DNA of 64,000 bases. It comes from an uncultured Collinsella sp. Its GTDB lineage: Bacteria; Actinomycetota; Coriobacteriia; Coriobacteriales; Coriobacteriaceae. Below, piece by piece: positions 30,500 to 38,093 of this stretch. Both the position numbers and the translations under genes were made by a program. The DNA lies in the NCBI GenBank assembly GCA_900549085.1, contig URMO01000001.1:1-64000 (forward strand), given 5' to 3'. Each line of letters opens with the position of its first letter. Position 1 is the first letter of the stretch. Under the pieces are notes generated by a model. That model made no database searches. It saw only the letters and a list, made by a program, of their open reading frames with translations, and was not told the origin of the DNA.

Positions 30500-31720
30500 A
30501 TGGCAAACAAGAAAAAGAACTCTGAGGCCGCGCCGACGCCCGAGCAGCAGGCTCGCGCTGCCTCCAGCTCTCGTAAGAAGCAGCGCAAGACGTACGTGTC
30601 TAAGACCGTCAAGATCGTCCTGGTGGTTATCGGCGTGCTGGCAATGCTGCTTTCCGTCTCGGCCATGGCATGCTCCGGTCTCATGTCGCAGGCAGAGGAT
30701 ACCTCGAGCTACAAGCTTACCGGCGGTGTCGCCGCCACCATCAACGGCACCAACCTCACCGAGGACACCGTGACCAAGCAGATCATGAGCATGCGTACGT
30801 CCTACGGCTACACCAAGGACGAGGACTGGGCGCAGTACCTGGTCGACAACGACCTGACGCCCAAGAAGTACCGCAAGCAGCTCATCGACTCCTACACGCA
30901 GCAGATTCTGCTTCAACAGGCGCAGAAGGAAAACGGCGTGACCGTCTCGGACGAGGAGGTTGAGAAGGCCTGGAAGGACGCCTGCAAGAGTGCCGGCGGC
31001 GCCAAGGCCTTTAAGAAGACGCTTAAGACCTATGGCTACACCGAGGACACCTATAAGGACTCGCTCAAGGAGAGCCTGGCACAGCAAAAGCTCAAGGTCG
31101 CCGTGGCGCCCACAAGCAAGCCCAAGGACAGCGAGATTGTCGATTACATCAACGAGAACCTGTCCAACTACAATGACGCCCGTCGCTCGTCGAACATCCT
31201 GATCAAGGTTGATTCCGACGCATCTGACGAGGACAAGGCCGCCGCCAAGGCCAAGGCGCAGGAGTGCCTGGACAAGATCAACTCCGGCGAGCTGAGTTTT
31301 GAGGACGCCGTGAAGCAGTATTCCGATGACACCGGCTCCAAGGAGAAGAAGGGCGATGTGGGCTGGGACAAGCTCACCACCTTCGTCGACAGCTACCAGG
31401 CGGCGCTCGAGGGACTCAACAAGGGCGATGTGAGCGGCGTCGTCGAGTCGACCTATGGTTACCATGTCATCAAGTGCACCGACTACTTCCATGTCGATAG
31501 CCAGGTCGATGATATCAAGCAAGTGCCCAAGGACATCAAGAAGTATGTCTCCAACGTGGTGAAGACGCAGGCGGCCAGTACTGCATACAGCGAGTGGCTG
31601 GAGCAGTACAAGAAGGACGCCGACATTACCGTCAACCCCATGCCCAAGGACGTGCCGTACAACGTCAGCCTGAAGGGCGTCACCAAGAGCTCGACCGACA
31701 ATTCGTCGACGACCAAGTAA
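30500..31720 (+). CDS. Extracytoplasmic peptidyl-prolyl isomerase (PrsA/SurA-like)
   Basis: The 406-residue foldase has a lysine-rich N-terminus, then one TM or signal segment (about 38-58, IVLVVIGVLAMLLSVSAMAC) that could be a lipoprotein signal, although MAC is a poor lipobox. A SurA_N-like chaperone domain (about 75-210) and a PpiC parvulin domain (about 225-335: ARRSSNILIKVDSD, GELSFEDAVKQYSDD, GYHVIKCTDYF) follow. It probably folds exported proteins at the membrane surface, plausibly including the large surface proteins encoded downstream. Confidence 0.88.
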   Translation: MANKKKNSEAAPTPEQQARAASSSRKKQRKTYVSKTVKIVLVVIGVLAMLLSVSAMACSGLMSQAEDTSSYKLTGGVAATINGTNLTEDTVTKQIMSMRTSYGYTKDEDWAQYLVDNDLTPKKYRKQLIDSYTQQILLQQAQKENGVTVSDEEVEKAWKDACKSAGGAKAFKKTLKTYGYTEDTYKDSLKESLAQQKLKVAVAPTSKPKDSEIVDYINENLSNYNDARRSSNILIKVDSDASDEDKAAAKAKAQECLDKINSGELSFEDAVKQYSDDTGSKEKKGDVGWDKLTTFVDSYQAALEGLNKGDVSGVVESTYGYHVIKCTDYFHVDSQVDDIKQVPKDIKKYVSNVVKTQAASTAYSEWLEQYKKDADITVNPMPKDVPYNVSLKGVTKSSTDNSSTTK

Positions 31721-31774
31721 TCATGGGACGGTGCTCGCGCGAGTGCCGCCCACACTATTGAGGAGGATTTGCAG

Positions 31775-32218
31775 ATGACCAACGAAGAGCTGCAGAAGGA
31801 AATGATTGCGGCCATGAAGGCCAAGGACAAGGTTCGCCTGTCTATCATTCGCCAGGTCAAGGCCGAGGTGAAGAATATCGAGGTTAACGAGCGCCGCGAC
31901 GTGACCGAGGAAGACGTCAACAGCATGATCAAGCGTCTGATTAAGCAGACGAGCGAGACGCTGGAGATGTCCATTAAGGCCGGTACCGACCAGGAGCGTA
32001 CCGACAACCTGACCGAGCAGGTCAAGATTCTGGAGAGCCTGCTGCCCGCGCAGGTTTCGGGCGAGGAGCTCGAGGCTCTGATCGAGCAGGTCATCGCCGA
32101 GCTGGGCGCCACGTCCAAGAAGCAGATGGGCCAGGTTATGGGAGCACTCGGCAAGGCCACCGGCGGCAACTTCGATAAGCCGGCTGCGGCAAAGATCGTC
32201 GGCGCCAAACTTGCGTAA
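31775..32218 (+). CDS. GatB/YqeY domain protein
   Basis: This 147-residue YqeY-type protein covers the whole family: MIAAMKAKDKVRLSIIRQVKAE, then a helical domain, ending GKATGGNFDKPAAAKIVGAKL. The fold matches the tRNA-binding tail of GatB. The protein is widespread but its role is not established. ATG 31775 lies eight bases after GAGGAGG. Structured element copy 3 begins five bases after the stop. Confidence 0.88.
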   Translation: MTNEELQKEMIAAMKAKDKVRLSIIRQVKAEVKNIEVNERRDVTEEDVNSMIKRLIKQTSETLEMSIKAGTDQERTDNLTEQVKILESLLPAQVSGEELEALIEQVIAELGATSKKQMGQVMGALGKATGGNFDKPAAAKIVGAKLA

Positions 32219-32222
32219 TTTG

Positions 32223-32372
32223 TTACGCGGTTTTACCAAACCGCGTAACGGCTCGACGCTGCAAACCCGTACACGCGGCAATCTGACGTTTAATTTCAAG
32301 GGCGCGACCATGAGGTCTGCGCCCTTTCATTTCACGTCACCTTGCTCGCGTGTACGGGTTTTCGCTGACTTA
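32223..32372 (+). other. Structured intergenic element, family I copy 3
   Basis: Hairpin TTACGCGGTTT-TACC-AAACCGCGTAA (32223-32248), then TCGACGCTGC (32253-32262). A long hairpin with perfect 15-bp outer stem (32263-32277 with 32347-32361) is followed by the conserved ATCT/ACCT internal loop and a 5-bp inner stem. An apical GGGCGC-GACC hairpin and then TCGCTGACTTA (32362-32372) complete it. Stems differ from the copies at 13894 and 18521 yet stay paired. Confidence 0.78.
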
Positions 32373-32408
32373 TGCTCAACAAGGGCGGTTGTATTATTTT
32401 CGGGTCTT

Positions 32409-32441
32409 GAGGGGCGTGACCGTCATGGTCGCGCTCCTTTT
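32409..32441 (+). terminator. Terminator downstream of structured element copy 3
   Basis: GCGTGACC pairs with GGTCGCGC around GTCAT and is followed by TCCTTTTT. It would end a yqeY-element transcript. Confidence 0.6.
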
Positions 32442-32605
32442 TGGTGGGTGCCAAGGACTGTCTCCGAGCGGGTACTCATTTAAGTCTGTCCCCAATGAGT
32501 GGGTGGAAGGTTGCGGGTTCTTTACGGGAATGTAGTGTGGGCTGCGGAAACGTGGTTCTTTCCGTACAATAGTTCAACTCGTGTAAACGCAGGGAAGGGA
32601 CATTC

Positions 32606-33337
32606 ATGGCAGACATGATCGAGATCAAGCATCTCAACAAGTACTTTGGCGACCTGCATGTGCTCAAAGATATCAATCTCACCGTCAAGCGCGGCGAGAA
32701 GCTCGTAATGATCGGGCCTTCCGGTTCGGGTAAGTCGACGCTCATCCGTTGCGTCGATTATCTGGAGGAGCCCACATCGGGCGAGGTCGTCATCGACGGT
32801 ACGCCGCTCACCAAAAAGAATCACCTGGAGATGGCTCGCAAGTATAGTTCCATGGTGTTCCAGCAGTTCAACCTGTATCCCAACATGACAGTGCTGGGCA
32901 ACCTGACGCTCGCGCCCATCAAGCTGCAAAAGAAGAGCAAGGAGGAGGCGACCGAGATCGCCATCGCCGCGCTCAAGCGCGTCGGCATGGCGCATAAGGC
33001 CGGCGAGTATCCGCAGAATCTCTCGGGCGGTCAGCAGCAGCGCATCGCCATCGCCCGTGCCCTGTGCACCAAGCAACCCATCATCCTGTTTGACGAACCG
33101 ACCTCGGCGCTCGACCCCGAGATGGTCCAGGAGGTTCTGGACGTTATGATTGAGCTCGCGCAGGAGGACATCACCATGATTTGCGTGACGCACGAGATGG
33201 GCTTTGCGCGCCAGGTGGCCGACCGCGTCATCTTTATGGAGGACGGCCGCATCCTGGAGGAGGGCACGCCCGAGCACTTCTTCGATAACCCCGAGAACCC
33301 GCGCTGCCGCGAGTTTCTGTCCAAGATTCTGCACTAG
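32606..33337 (+). CDS. Polar amino-acid ABC transporter ATPase (GlnQ type)
   Basis: The 243-residue ATPase has Walker [16 protein letters not shown]-loop [11 protein letters not shown], signature [16 protein letters not shown], Walker [16 protein letters not shown] and H-loop [18 protein letters not shown]. These features are typical of the glutamine/histidine uptake class. It heads an operon with a binding lipoprotein and two permeases. A candidate -10 (TACAAT, 32565-32570) lies 36 bases upstream. Confidence 0.93.
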   Translation: MADMIEIKHLNKYFGDLHVLKDINLTVKRGEKLVMIGPSGSGKSTLIRCVDYLEEPTSGEVVIDGTPLTKKNHLEMARKYSSMVFQQFNLYPNMTVLGNLTLAPIKLQKKSKEEATEIAIAALKRVGMAHKAGEYPQNLSGGQQQRIAIARALCTKQPIILFDEPTSALDPEMVQEVLDVMIELAQEDITMICVTHEMGFARQVADRVIFMEDGRILEEGTPEHFFDNPENPRCREFLSKILH

Positions 33338-33345
33338 GCGCGGTG

Positions 33346-34221
33346 ATGGACATGACGGATATGACGAGGGCGGCCGTGTCGCGCCGTCACTTTTTGCAGC
33401 TGGCTGGCGCCAGCATGCTTGCGCTGACGGGGACCGCGCTTACCGGTTGCGGCAACTCCACCAGCGGCGAGGGCTCCGACAAGGGCTCCAAGCTTGCGGC
33501 CATCAAGTCGCGTGGCCATCTGAATGCCGGCGTTAAGAAGGACGTTCCCGGCTATGGCTATTACGACACCGCCAAGGGCCGCTTTGAGGGCATGGAAGTC
33601 GATTTGTGCTACCAGATCGCCGCTGCCGTCTTTGGCGTGAGCTACAAGGAGGCCCGCGCCCAGGAGCTTGTCGAGTTTACCGACGTAACGCCCAAGACGC
33701 GCGGCCCGCTGATCGATAACGGTCAACTCGACGTGGTCGCGGCGACCTACACCATCACCGACGAGCGCAAGAAGAGCTGGGATTTCTCGACGCCGTACCG
33801 CACCGACTACGTGGGACTCATGGTCAAGAAGCGTTCGGGCTTTACCTCGATTGAGGACTTGGACGGCAAGGTCATTGGCGTGAGCCAGGGCGCCACCACG
33901 CAGGGCCTGATCGAGCAGATGATCAAGGACAACGGCTTTAGCTGCAAGCCCGAGTTTAGGGCCTTTAGCGGCTACCCCATCATCAAGAGTTCGCTCGACG
34001 CCGGCAATATCGACGTCTTTGCCATGGACCGCTCCACGCTGGCCGGTTACATGAACGAGACCGTTGAGCTGTTGCAGCCCGAGGTCAAGTTTGGCGAGCA
34101 AGGCTACGGCGTGGCGACCAAGAAGGGCTGCGACCTTTCGGCCGTGGTCGATCAGGTGATTTGCGATCGCCTGGCCGATGGCTGGCTCGACCAAGAGGTC
34201 AAGACCTGGGGTCTCGTATAG
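33346..34221 (+). CDS. Amino-acid ABC transporter substrate-binding lipoprotein
   Basis: The type II periplasmic-binding fold protein (about 291 residues) has an N-terminal signal with SRRHFLQLAG (Tat-like twin arginine) and lipobox LTGC near residue 36. The binding domain shows RGHLNAGVKKDVPGYGY, FEGMEVDLCYQIAAA and FSTPYRTDYVGLMVKK. It should capture polar or acidic amino acids outside the membrane. The start is uncertain among GTG 33343 and ATGs at 33346, 33352 and 33361, because no clear ribosome binding site is present; coupling to the ATPase stop 9 bases upstream is likely. Confidence 0.9.
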   Translation: MDMTDMTRAAVSRRHFLQLAGASMLALTGTALTGCGNSTSGEGSDKGSKLAAIKSRGHLNAGVKKDVPGYGYYDTAKGRFEGMEVDLCYQIAAAVFGVSYKEARAQELVEFTDVTPKTRGPLIDNGQLDVVAATYTITDERKKSWDFSTPYRTDYVGLMVKKRSGFTSIEDLDGKVIGVSQGATTQGLIEQMIKDNGFSCKPEFRAFSGYPIIKSSLDAGNIDVFAMDRSTLAGYMNETVELLQPEVKFGEQGYGVATKKGCDLSAVVDQVICDRLADGWLDQEVKTWGLV

Positions 34222-34246
34222 GCGCATCGTCCAAGGAAGGAATCAA

Positions 34247-34993
34247 ATGCTCGAAGGATTATTTGACGCCGACCGTTGGTCGACGACATTTCAAAACATG
34301 GGGCCCTTCTGGGAGGGCTTTGGCGTGACGCTGCAGGTGGTCGTTGCCGGTCTGCTGCTGTCGCTGGTGCTGGGCACGCTGCTGGGTGTGTTCTCTACCA
34401 CCCGTTCGCGTGTGCTGCGTGCCATAAGCCGCGTGTACGTGGAGTTTTACCAGAACACCCCGTTGCCCGTACAGGTGCTCTTTATGTACATGGCCGGTCC
34501 GCAGTTTTTGCAGGCCATAACCGGTGCCGACCAGCCGGTGCGCATCGCGCCGTTCGTGCTGGGCTTCTTGGGCGTGGGTCTGTATCACGCGGCCTACATT
34601 TCGGAGGTCATCCGCACCGGTATCGAGGCGGTTCCGCGCGGTCAGATGGAGGCGGCCCAGAGCCAGGGCTTCACCCGTGCGCAGGCGTACTGGTACATCG
34701 TGCTGCCCCAGACGTTCAAGATCATTCTGCCGCCGCTGTGTAACCAGGCGCTCAACCTGGTCAAGAATACGTCGGTGCTGGCGCTTGTGGCCGGCGGCGA
34801 CCTTATGTACCGTTCCGACAACTTTGTGAGTCTGTACGGTTACCTGCAGGGATACATCGTCTGCTGCCTTATGTACTTCATCATCTGCTTTCCGCTCGCC
34901 ATGCTGGTGCAGTGGCTCGAGCGCCGCTCCAAAGAGCGTCCGCGCGGCGTGAGCCTAGCCGAGCTGGGGCTCGACAACGTAGAGGAGGCCTAG
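34247..34993 (+). CDS. Amino-acid ABC transporter permease (HisM/GlnP type), first
   Basis: The 248-residue inner-membrane permease has about five TM helices. The family motif includes YVEFYQNTPLPVQVLF near the N-terminus and the EAA loop AAYISEVIRTGIEAVPRGQM followed by EAAQSQGF. AAGGAAGGA precedes ATG 34247. It pairs with the second permease to form the channel. Confidence 0.92.
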   Translation: MLEGLFDADRWSTTFQNMGPFWEGFGVTLQVVVAGLLLSLVLGTLLGVFSTTRSRVLRAISRVYVEFYQNTPLPVQVLFMYMAGPQFLQAITGADQPVRIAPFVLGFLGVGLYHAAYISEVIRTGIEAVPRGQMEAAQSQGFTRAQAYWYIVLPQTFKIILPPLCNQALNLVKNTSVLALVAGGDLMYRSDNFVSLYGYLQGYIVCCLMYFIICFPLAMLVQWLERRSKERPRGVSLAELGLDNVEEA

Positions 34994-34996
34994 CGC

Positions 34997-35635
34997 ATGG
35001 AAATCTTCAACGCGACCAACCTGCTCTACATTTGGGGCGGCTTTGTTAAGACAATCGAGATCTCGGCGCTGTCGATTTTTTTCTCGCTCATCTTTGGCAC
35101 GGTGCTGGCACTCGTTAAAAGCTATGCGCCCCGCCCGTTCCGTATTTTGGTGAGCGCCTATATCGAGCTGTTCCGCTGCACGCCGAACCTGCTGTGGATT
35201 CTGTTTATCTACTTTACGGTGCAGGGTTTGGACATTGTGATTTCGACCATCGCCTTTACGCTGTTTACCAGCGCTGTTATGGCCGAGATTGTGCGCGGCG
35301 GCCTCAACTCGATTCCGCGCGGCCAGTTTGAAGCAGCGCAGAGCCAGGGCTTCGGCTTCTTTGCCACCATGCGCTACATCATTCTGCCGCAGACGTTTAA
35401 GACGATCATCCCGGCGCTGTTTAGCCAGTGCACGACCGTCATTAAGGACAGCTCGTATCTTTCGGGTATTAACGTGGCCGAGCTCATGTACACGGCAAAT
35501 GTCGTGATGGCCCATGCGATCGACCTGTCGCAGGTGCTTATGCTCTACGGCCTGGTGTTTGCGATGTACTTTGTGCTCAACTTTGGTATCTCGCTGCTGG
35601 TGAGGGCGTATCAGCGCCGTATCGTAGCCGCATAG
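34997..35635 (+). CDS. Amino-acid ABC transporter permease (HisM/GlnP type), second
   Basis: The 212-residue permease starts three bases after the first permease stop, with GAGGAGG at the end of the preceding gene. It carries YIELFRCTPNLLWILF and the EAA loop AEIVRGGLNSIPRGQFEAAQ. It ends the four-gene transporter operon; a large hairpin element follows immediately. Confidence 0.92.
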   Translation: MEIFNATNLLYIWGGFVKTIEISALSIFFSLIFGTVLALVKSYAPRPFRILVSAYIELFRCTPNLLWILFIYFTVQGLDIVISTIAFTLFTSAVMAEIVRGGLNSIPRGQFEAAQSQGFGFFATMRYIILPQTFKTIIPALFSQCTTVIKDSSYLSGINVAELMYTANVVMAHAIDLSQVLMLYGLVFAMYFVLNFGISLLVRAYQRRIVAA

Positions 35636-35741
35636 TCCTGCTTCCCCAAGCACGGCGCCTTGCCCCTCAATTGTCGCTTGCGTACATTTAGTACGCGGCG
35701 CTCCTCTTTCGGGGCAATTTGCCGCACTTGGGAAACCAGGA
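35636..35741. repeat. 106-nt structured element after the transporter operon
   Basis: Arms of 31 bases (35636-35666 and 35711-35741) pair at most positions, with G-U pairs included. An inner hairpin GCGTAC-ATTTA-GTACGC lies at about 35680-35696. It begins right after the permease stop and could be an attenuating or stabilising 3' structure, or a mobile repeat. Confidence 0.55.
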
Positions 35742-35806
35742 CGGTCGTAAGTGACAAAATGGGAATCAGGAATCGCCTATTTCCCATTTGTTAGAAAGGA
35801 ATCGCG

Positions 35807-36430
35807 ATGAGCGATCTGGAGAACAAGAAGAATCCTGTGGTCATTACCATCGCGCGCGACTTTGGCGCCGAGGGCCACGAGATTGGTCGCATGCTTGCCG
35901 ACGAGTTGGGGATTCCGCTGTACGACAACGAGCTGCTGGTGCGCGCGTCTCTGCGCGCGGGCGAGTCGCTCGATAAGATGGCCGCCTATGACGAACGTCT
36001 GGCCGTGGAGAACATGGCGTTCCTGCCCGACCGCTACGATGCGCGCTCGTACTCGGACAAGTTGTTCCAAAAGATGAGCCAGGTGATTTTGGATCTGGGC
36101 GAGACCGAGAGCTGCATTATCGAAGGCCGCCTGTCCGATTACCTGCTGCGTAACAACCCCAACCATATTGCCGTGTTGGTGACCGCACCCTTTGAGGACC
36201 GCGTCGAGATCGTGCGCAAGAAGCGTGGACTTAACAAAAAGAAGGGCGCCAAGCTGGTCAAGCAGCAGCAGAAGGCGCGCGAGGCGTTCTACAAGCGCTA
36301 CAGCGCCGGAAAGTGGAAGATGACGAGCGGCAAAGACATCGTCGTCAACCGCGCCAAGTTGGGACGCGAGGGCTGTAAAGACGTTATCGCCGCCGCCTAC
36401 CGCTACAAAGTGGCGCAACTCGAGGCTTAA
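35807..36430 (+). CDS. Cytidylate kinase-like family protein
   Basis: The 207-residue protein of the cytidylate-kinase-like group (PF13189 type) has VITIARDFGAEGHEIGRMLADELG in place of the CMP-kinase P-loop, then IIEGRLSDYLLRNNPNHIAVLV and FEDRVEIVRKKRGLN. Such proteins are common in gut Firmicutes and Actinobacteria; whether they phosphorylate CMP is not known. GAAAGGA precedes ATG 35807. It appears to be transcribed alone. Confidence 0.82.
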   Translation: MSDLENKKNPVVITIARDFGAEGHEIGRMLADELGIPLYDNELLVRASLRAGESLDKMAAYDERLAVENMAFLPDRYDARSYSDKLFQKMSQVILDLGETESCIIEGRLSDYLLRNNPNHIAVLVTAPFEDRVEIVRKKRGLNKKKGAKLVKQQQKAREAFYKRYSAGKWKMTSGKDIVVNRAKLGREGCKDVIAAAYRYKVAQLEA

Positions 36431-36439
36431 CCGACCAAA

Positions 36440-36470
36440 AACCACCACAAAGGGGACAGGCACCTAGGCG
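36440..36470 (-). repeat. Half copy of the ACCACCACAAAGG repeat at the LuxR stop
   Basis: Contains ACCACCACAAAGGGGACAGG and CACCTA on the plus strand but lacks the second arm. The LuxR gene stop (minus strand) falls at its edge, so the repeat begins immediately after the stop. Confidence 0.5.
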
Positions 36471-37867
36471 GAGGGGAAGGCCTTGGTGAGACCCGCGCGC
36501 GTCTGCGTGTCGGTCTTTTGGTAGATAGAGCTCAGGTGGCGCTGCACCATGCGCATCGAGATACCGAGCTCCTCGGCGACCTGCTTGAGCGGGCGTTCAT
36601 CCTGGGTCACGGCTATGAGCACGTCGACTTCGCGCGGGGTGAGAGCGTGGTTGGCGATGAAGGCCTGGCGTTGCTCCTCGATGGTGGGGGCGGCGAGTGC
36701 TTCTTCTGCCAGCTGCTCGCGCTCGCGCTCCTGCTCGGTTTGGGGCAGGCGGAACAGGCCCGCGGCTACAAACGCCACACTCGCCGCCACAAGCAGCATG
36801 AGCGCGCCGATCATGATGAGGGCAACGTTGCCCGAGGTCACGAGGGCAAGCGAGATGCCCGATGTAGTGAATGCACATACATTGTTGGCGGCGCGCCCCA
36901 TGCCGGCCCAGAGGGCGGGTGCATGCATGCGCGGTGCCAGCTGTGTAAAGGTGGCGGTAAAGAACGTGACAAAAAAGCCTGAGCTCAGGTAAAAGACGAC
37001 AAGGCCTAGGTTGGGATCGGCGCCGGCCTCCACGGCCAAGATCGAGATGGTGGAAAGTGCCGTGACGCCGAGCATGATGAGACCCATGTAGCGACGTTCG
37101 GCAAGATCAAAGATAAGACCGGCGGCAAGGCCGCTTGCCGCCAAAAAGAGGCGCGGCCAGGTCTGTACGGCGATGGTGCCGTGGGCGTTGGAGAACGTGA
37201 CCACGTTATCGAGCGTGGAGAACAGGCAGGCGAGAATCATGACGAGTGCGATGCTCCAGCATGCCTGTTTGGCGAGAGCGTGCGGAGGCTCGACAAAGGG
37301 ATTGATGGCGGGGCTGGAGCTCTCGGCAGCCTTTAGGGGAACGGCGCTGAGGGCGGAGATGGCGATAGTCACTGTGCCAAGGACGATGAGCTCTGCGATG
37401 CCGCCGCAATTGAGCAGGTTGACGGCGAACTGCATCAGGATGCCGGCAGCATAGGCTGCTCCCGCTCCAGTGGCGAGTTTGGGGTCATCCTGGAATGCCA
37501 ACGAAAAGGCGTGGTGAGTGGCGGCGCCCAGCAGGCCGAGTCCAAAGAACGCCACGCACCCCAGAATCTCGAGGGCAAGCGGGGTCGTAGGGAACTGAAT
37601 TTGGATCAGGCCCACGATGACGATAGGGACGGCGGCGTTGATGGCTGCTAGTGAGTGGCCTTTGTGCTGTGCGAGCCCGAGCAGCGGCGCGTATCCGATA
37701 AAGCCGAGCACGCTCGCACCCAGAATAAAGCCCTGTGCGATTACAACGCGTTCGGCACCGGCGAGCAGCCCGACGTTGACGTCGAAGCGAAACTCGGCGG
37801 CAAGGAAGGCGAAGGTGAAGAGCGCGAGTGCCAGAAGCGCGTTGATTTTAGACCTGCTCAGGTTCAA
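36464..37867 (-). CDS. Membrane-bound LuxR-family regulator with MFS-like N-terminus
   Basis: The 467-residue protein has about twelve hydrophobic helices (residues 8-380) resembling a major-facilitator fold. It ends in a LuxR-type helix-turn-helix (about 405-467: LTPREVDVLIAVTQ, LKQVAEELGISMRMVQRHLSSIYQKT). Such membrane-embedded one-component regulators are characteristic of Coriobacteriia. It is divergent from a surface-protein gene, and an inverted repeat at 37971-37996 lies in the shared region, so it may control the downstream LAxTG proteins. The start is near 37867; the ribosome binding site is weak (GGACCGTCC, TTGAAC context). Confidence 0.88.
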   Translation of the reverse strand: MNLSRSKINALLALALFTFAFLAAEFRFDVNVGLLAGAERVVIAQGFILGASVLGFIGYAPLLGLAQHKGHSLAAINAAVPIVIVGLIQIQFPTTPLALEILGCVAFFGLGLLGAATHHAFSLAFQDDPKLATGAGAAYAAGILMQFAVNLLNCGGIAELIVLGTVTIAISALSAVPLKAAESSSPAINPFVEPPHALAKQACWSIALVMILACLFSTLDNVVTFSNAHGTIAVQTWPRLFLAASGLAAGLIFDLAERRYMGLIMLGVTALSTISILAVEAGADPNLGLVVFYLSSGFFVTFFTATFTQLAPRMHAPALWAGMGRAANNVCAFTTSGISLALVTSGNVALIMIGALMLLVAASVAFVAAGLFRLPQTEQEREREQLAEEALAAPTIEEQRQAFIANHALTPREVDVLIAVTQDERPLKQVAEELGISMRMVQRHLSSIYQKTDTQTRAGLTKAFPSA

Positions 37868-37970
37868 GGACGGTCCTTTGGGTGGATGAATAATCGTGTC
37901 CTCGATTGTAGCGTTCCCGGGACGAGTGTGGCGATGGCGAAATCATATTGAATTAAACCGCAGGTAGAGG

Positions 37971-37996
37971 CCTAGGTTCACATCTACGAACCTAGG
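37971..37996. promoter_or_regulatory. Inverted repeat CCTAGGTTC-N8-GAACCTAGG, candidate operator
   Basis: A perfect 9-bp inverted repeat with an 8-nt spacer between the divergent LuxR and surface-protein genes, 98 bases before the latter. The core TAGGTTC-N8-GAACCTA recurs upstream of the giant surface protein (40387-40420), and both are preceded by CAGGTAGA. Confidence 0.65.
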
Positions 37997-38032
37997 CATA
38001 TGGAGTCATTTGGCACATCTTGGTGGTACAGG

Positions 38033-38067
38033 ACCACCACAAAGGGGACAGGCACCTTTGTGGTGGT
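38033..38067. repeat. 35-nt ACCACCACAAAGG palindrome (copy 2)
   Basis: A perfect 13-bp stem encloses GGACAGGCA. It lies between the operator-like repeat and the surface-protein ribosome binding site, so it would be in the mRNA leader. Confidence 0.75.
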
Positions 38068-38093
38068 ATATCCCTACGACCAAGGAGGCCGTT

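Noticed and set aside
30500..30700. Confident lipoprotein call for the PrsA-like foldase
   Set aside because: The residues before the candidate cysteine (AMAC) fit the lipobox poorly, so a TM anchor is equally possible.
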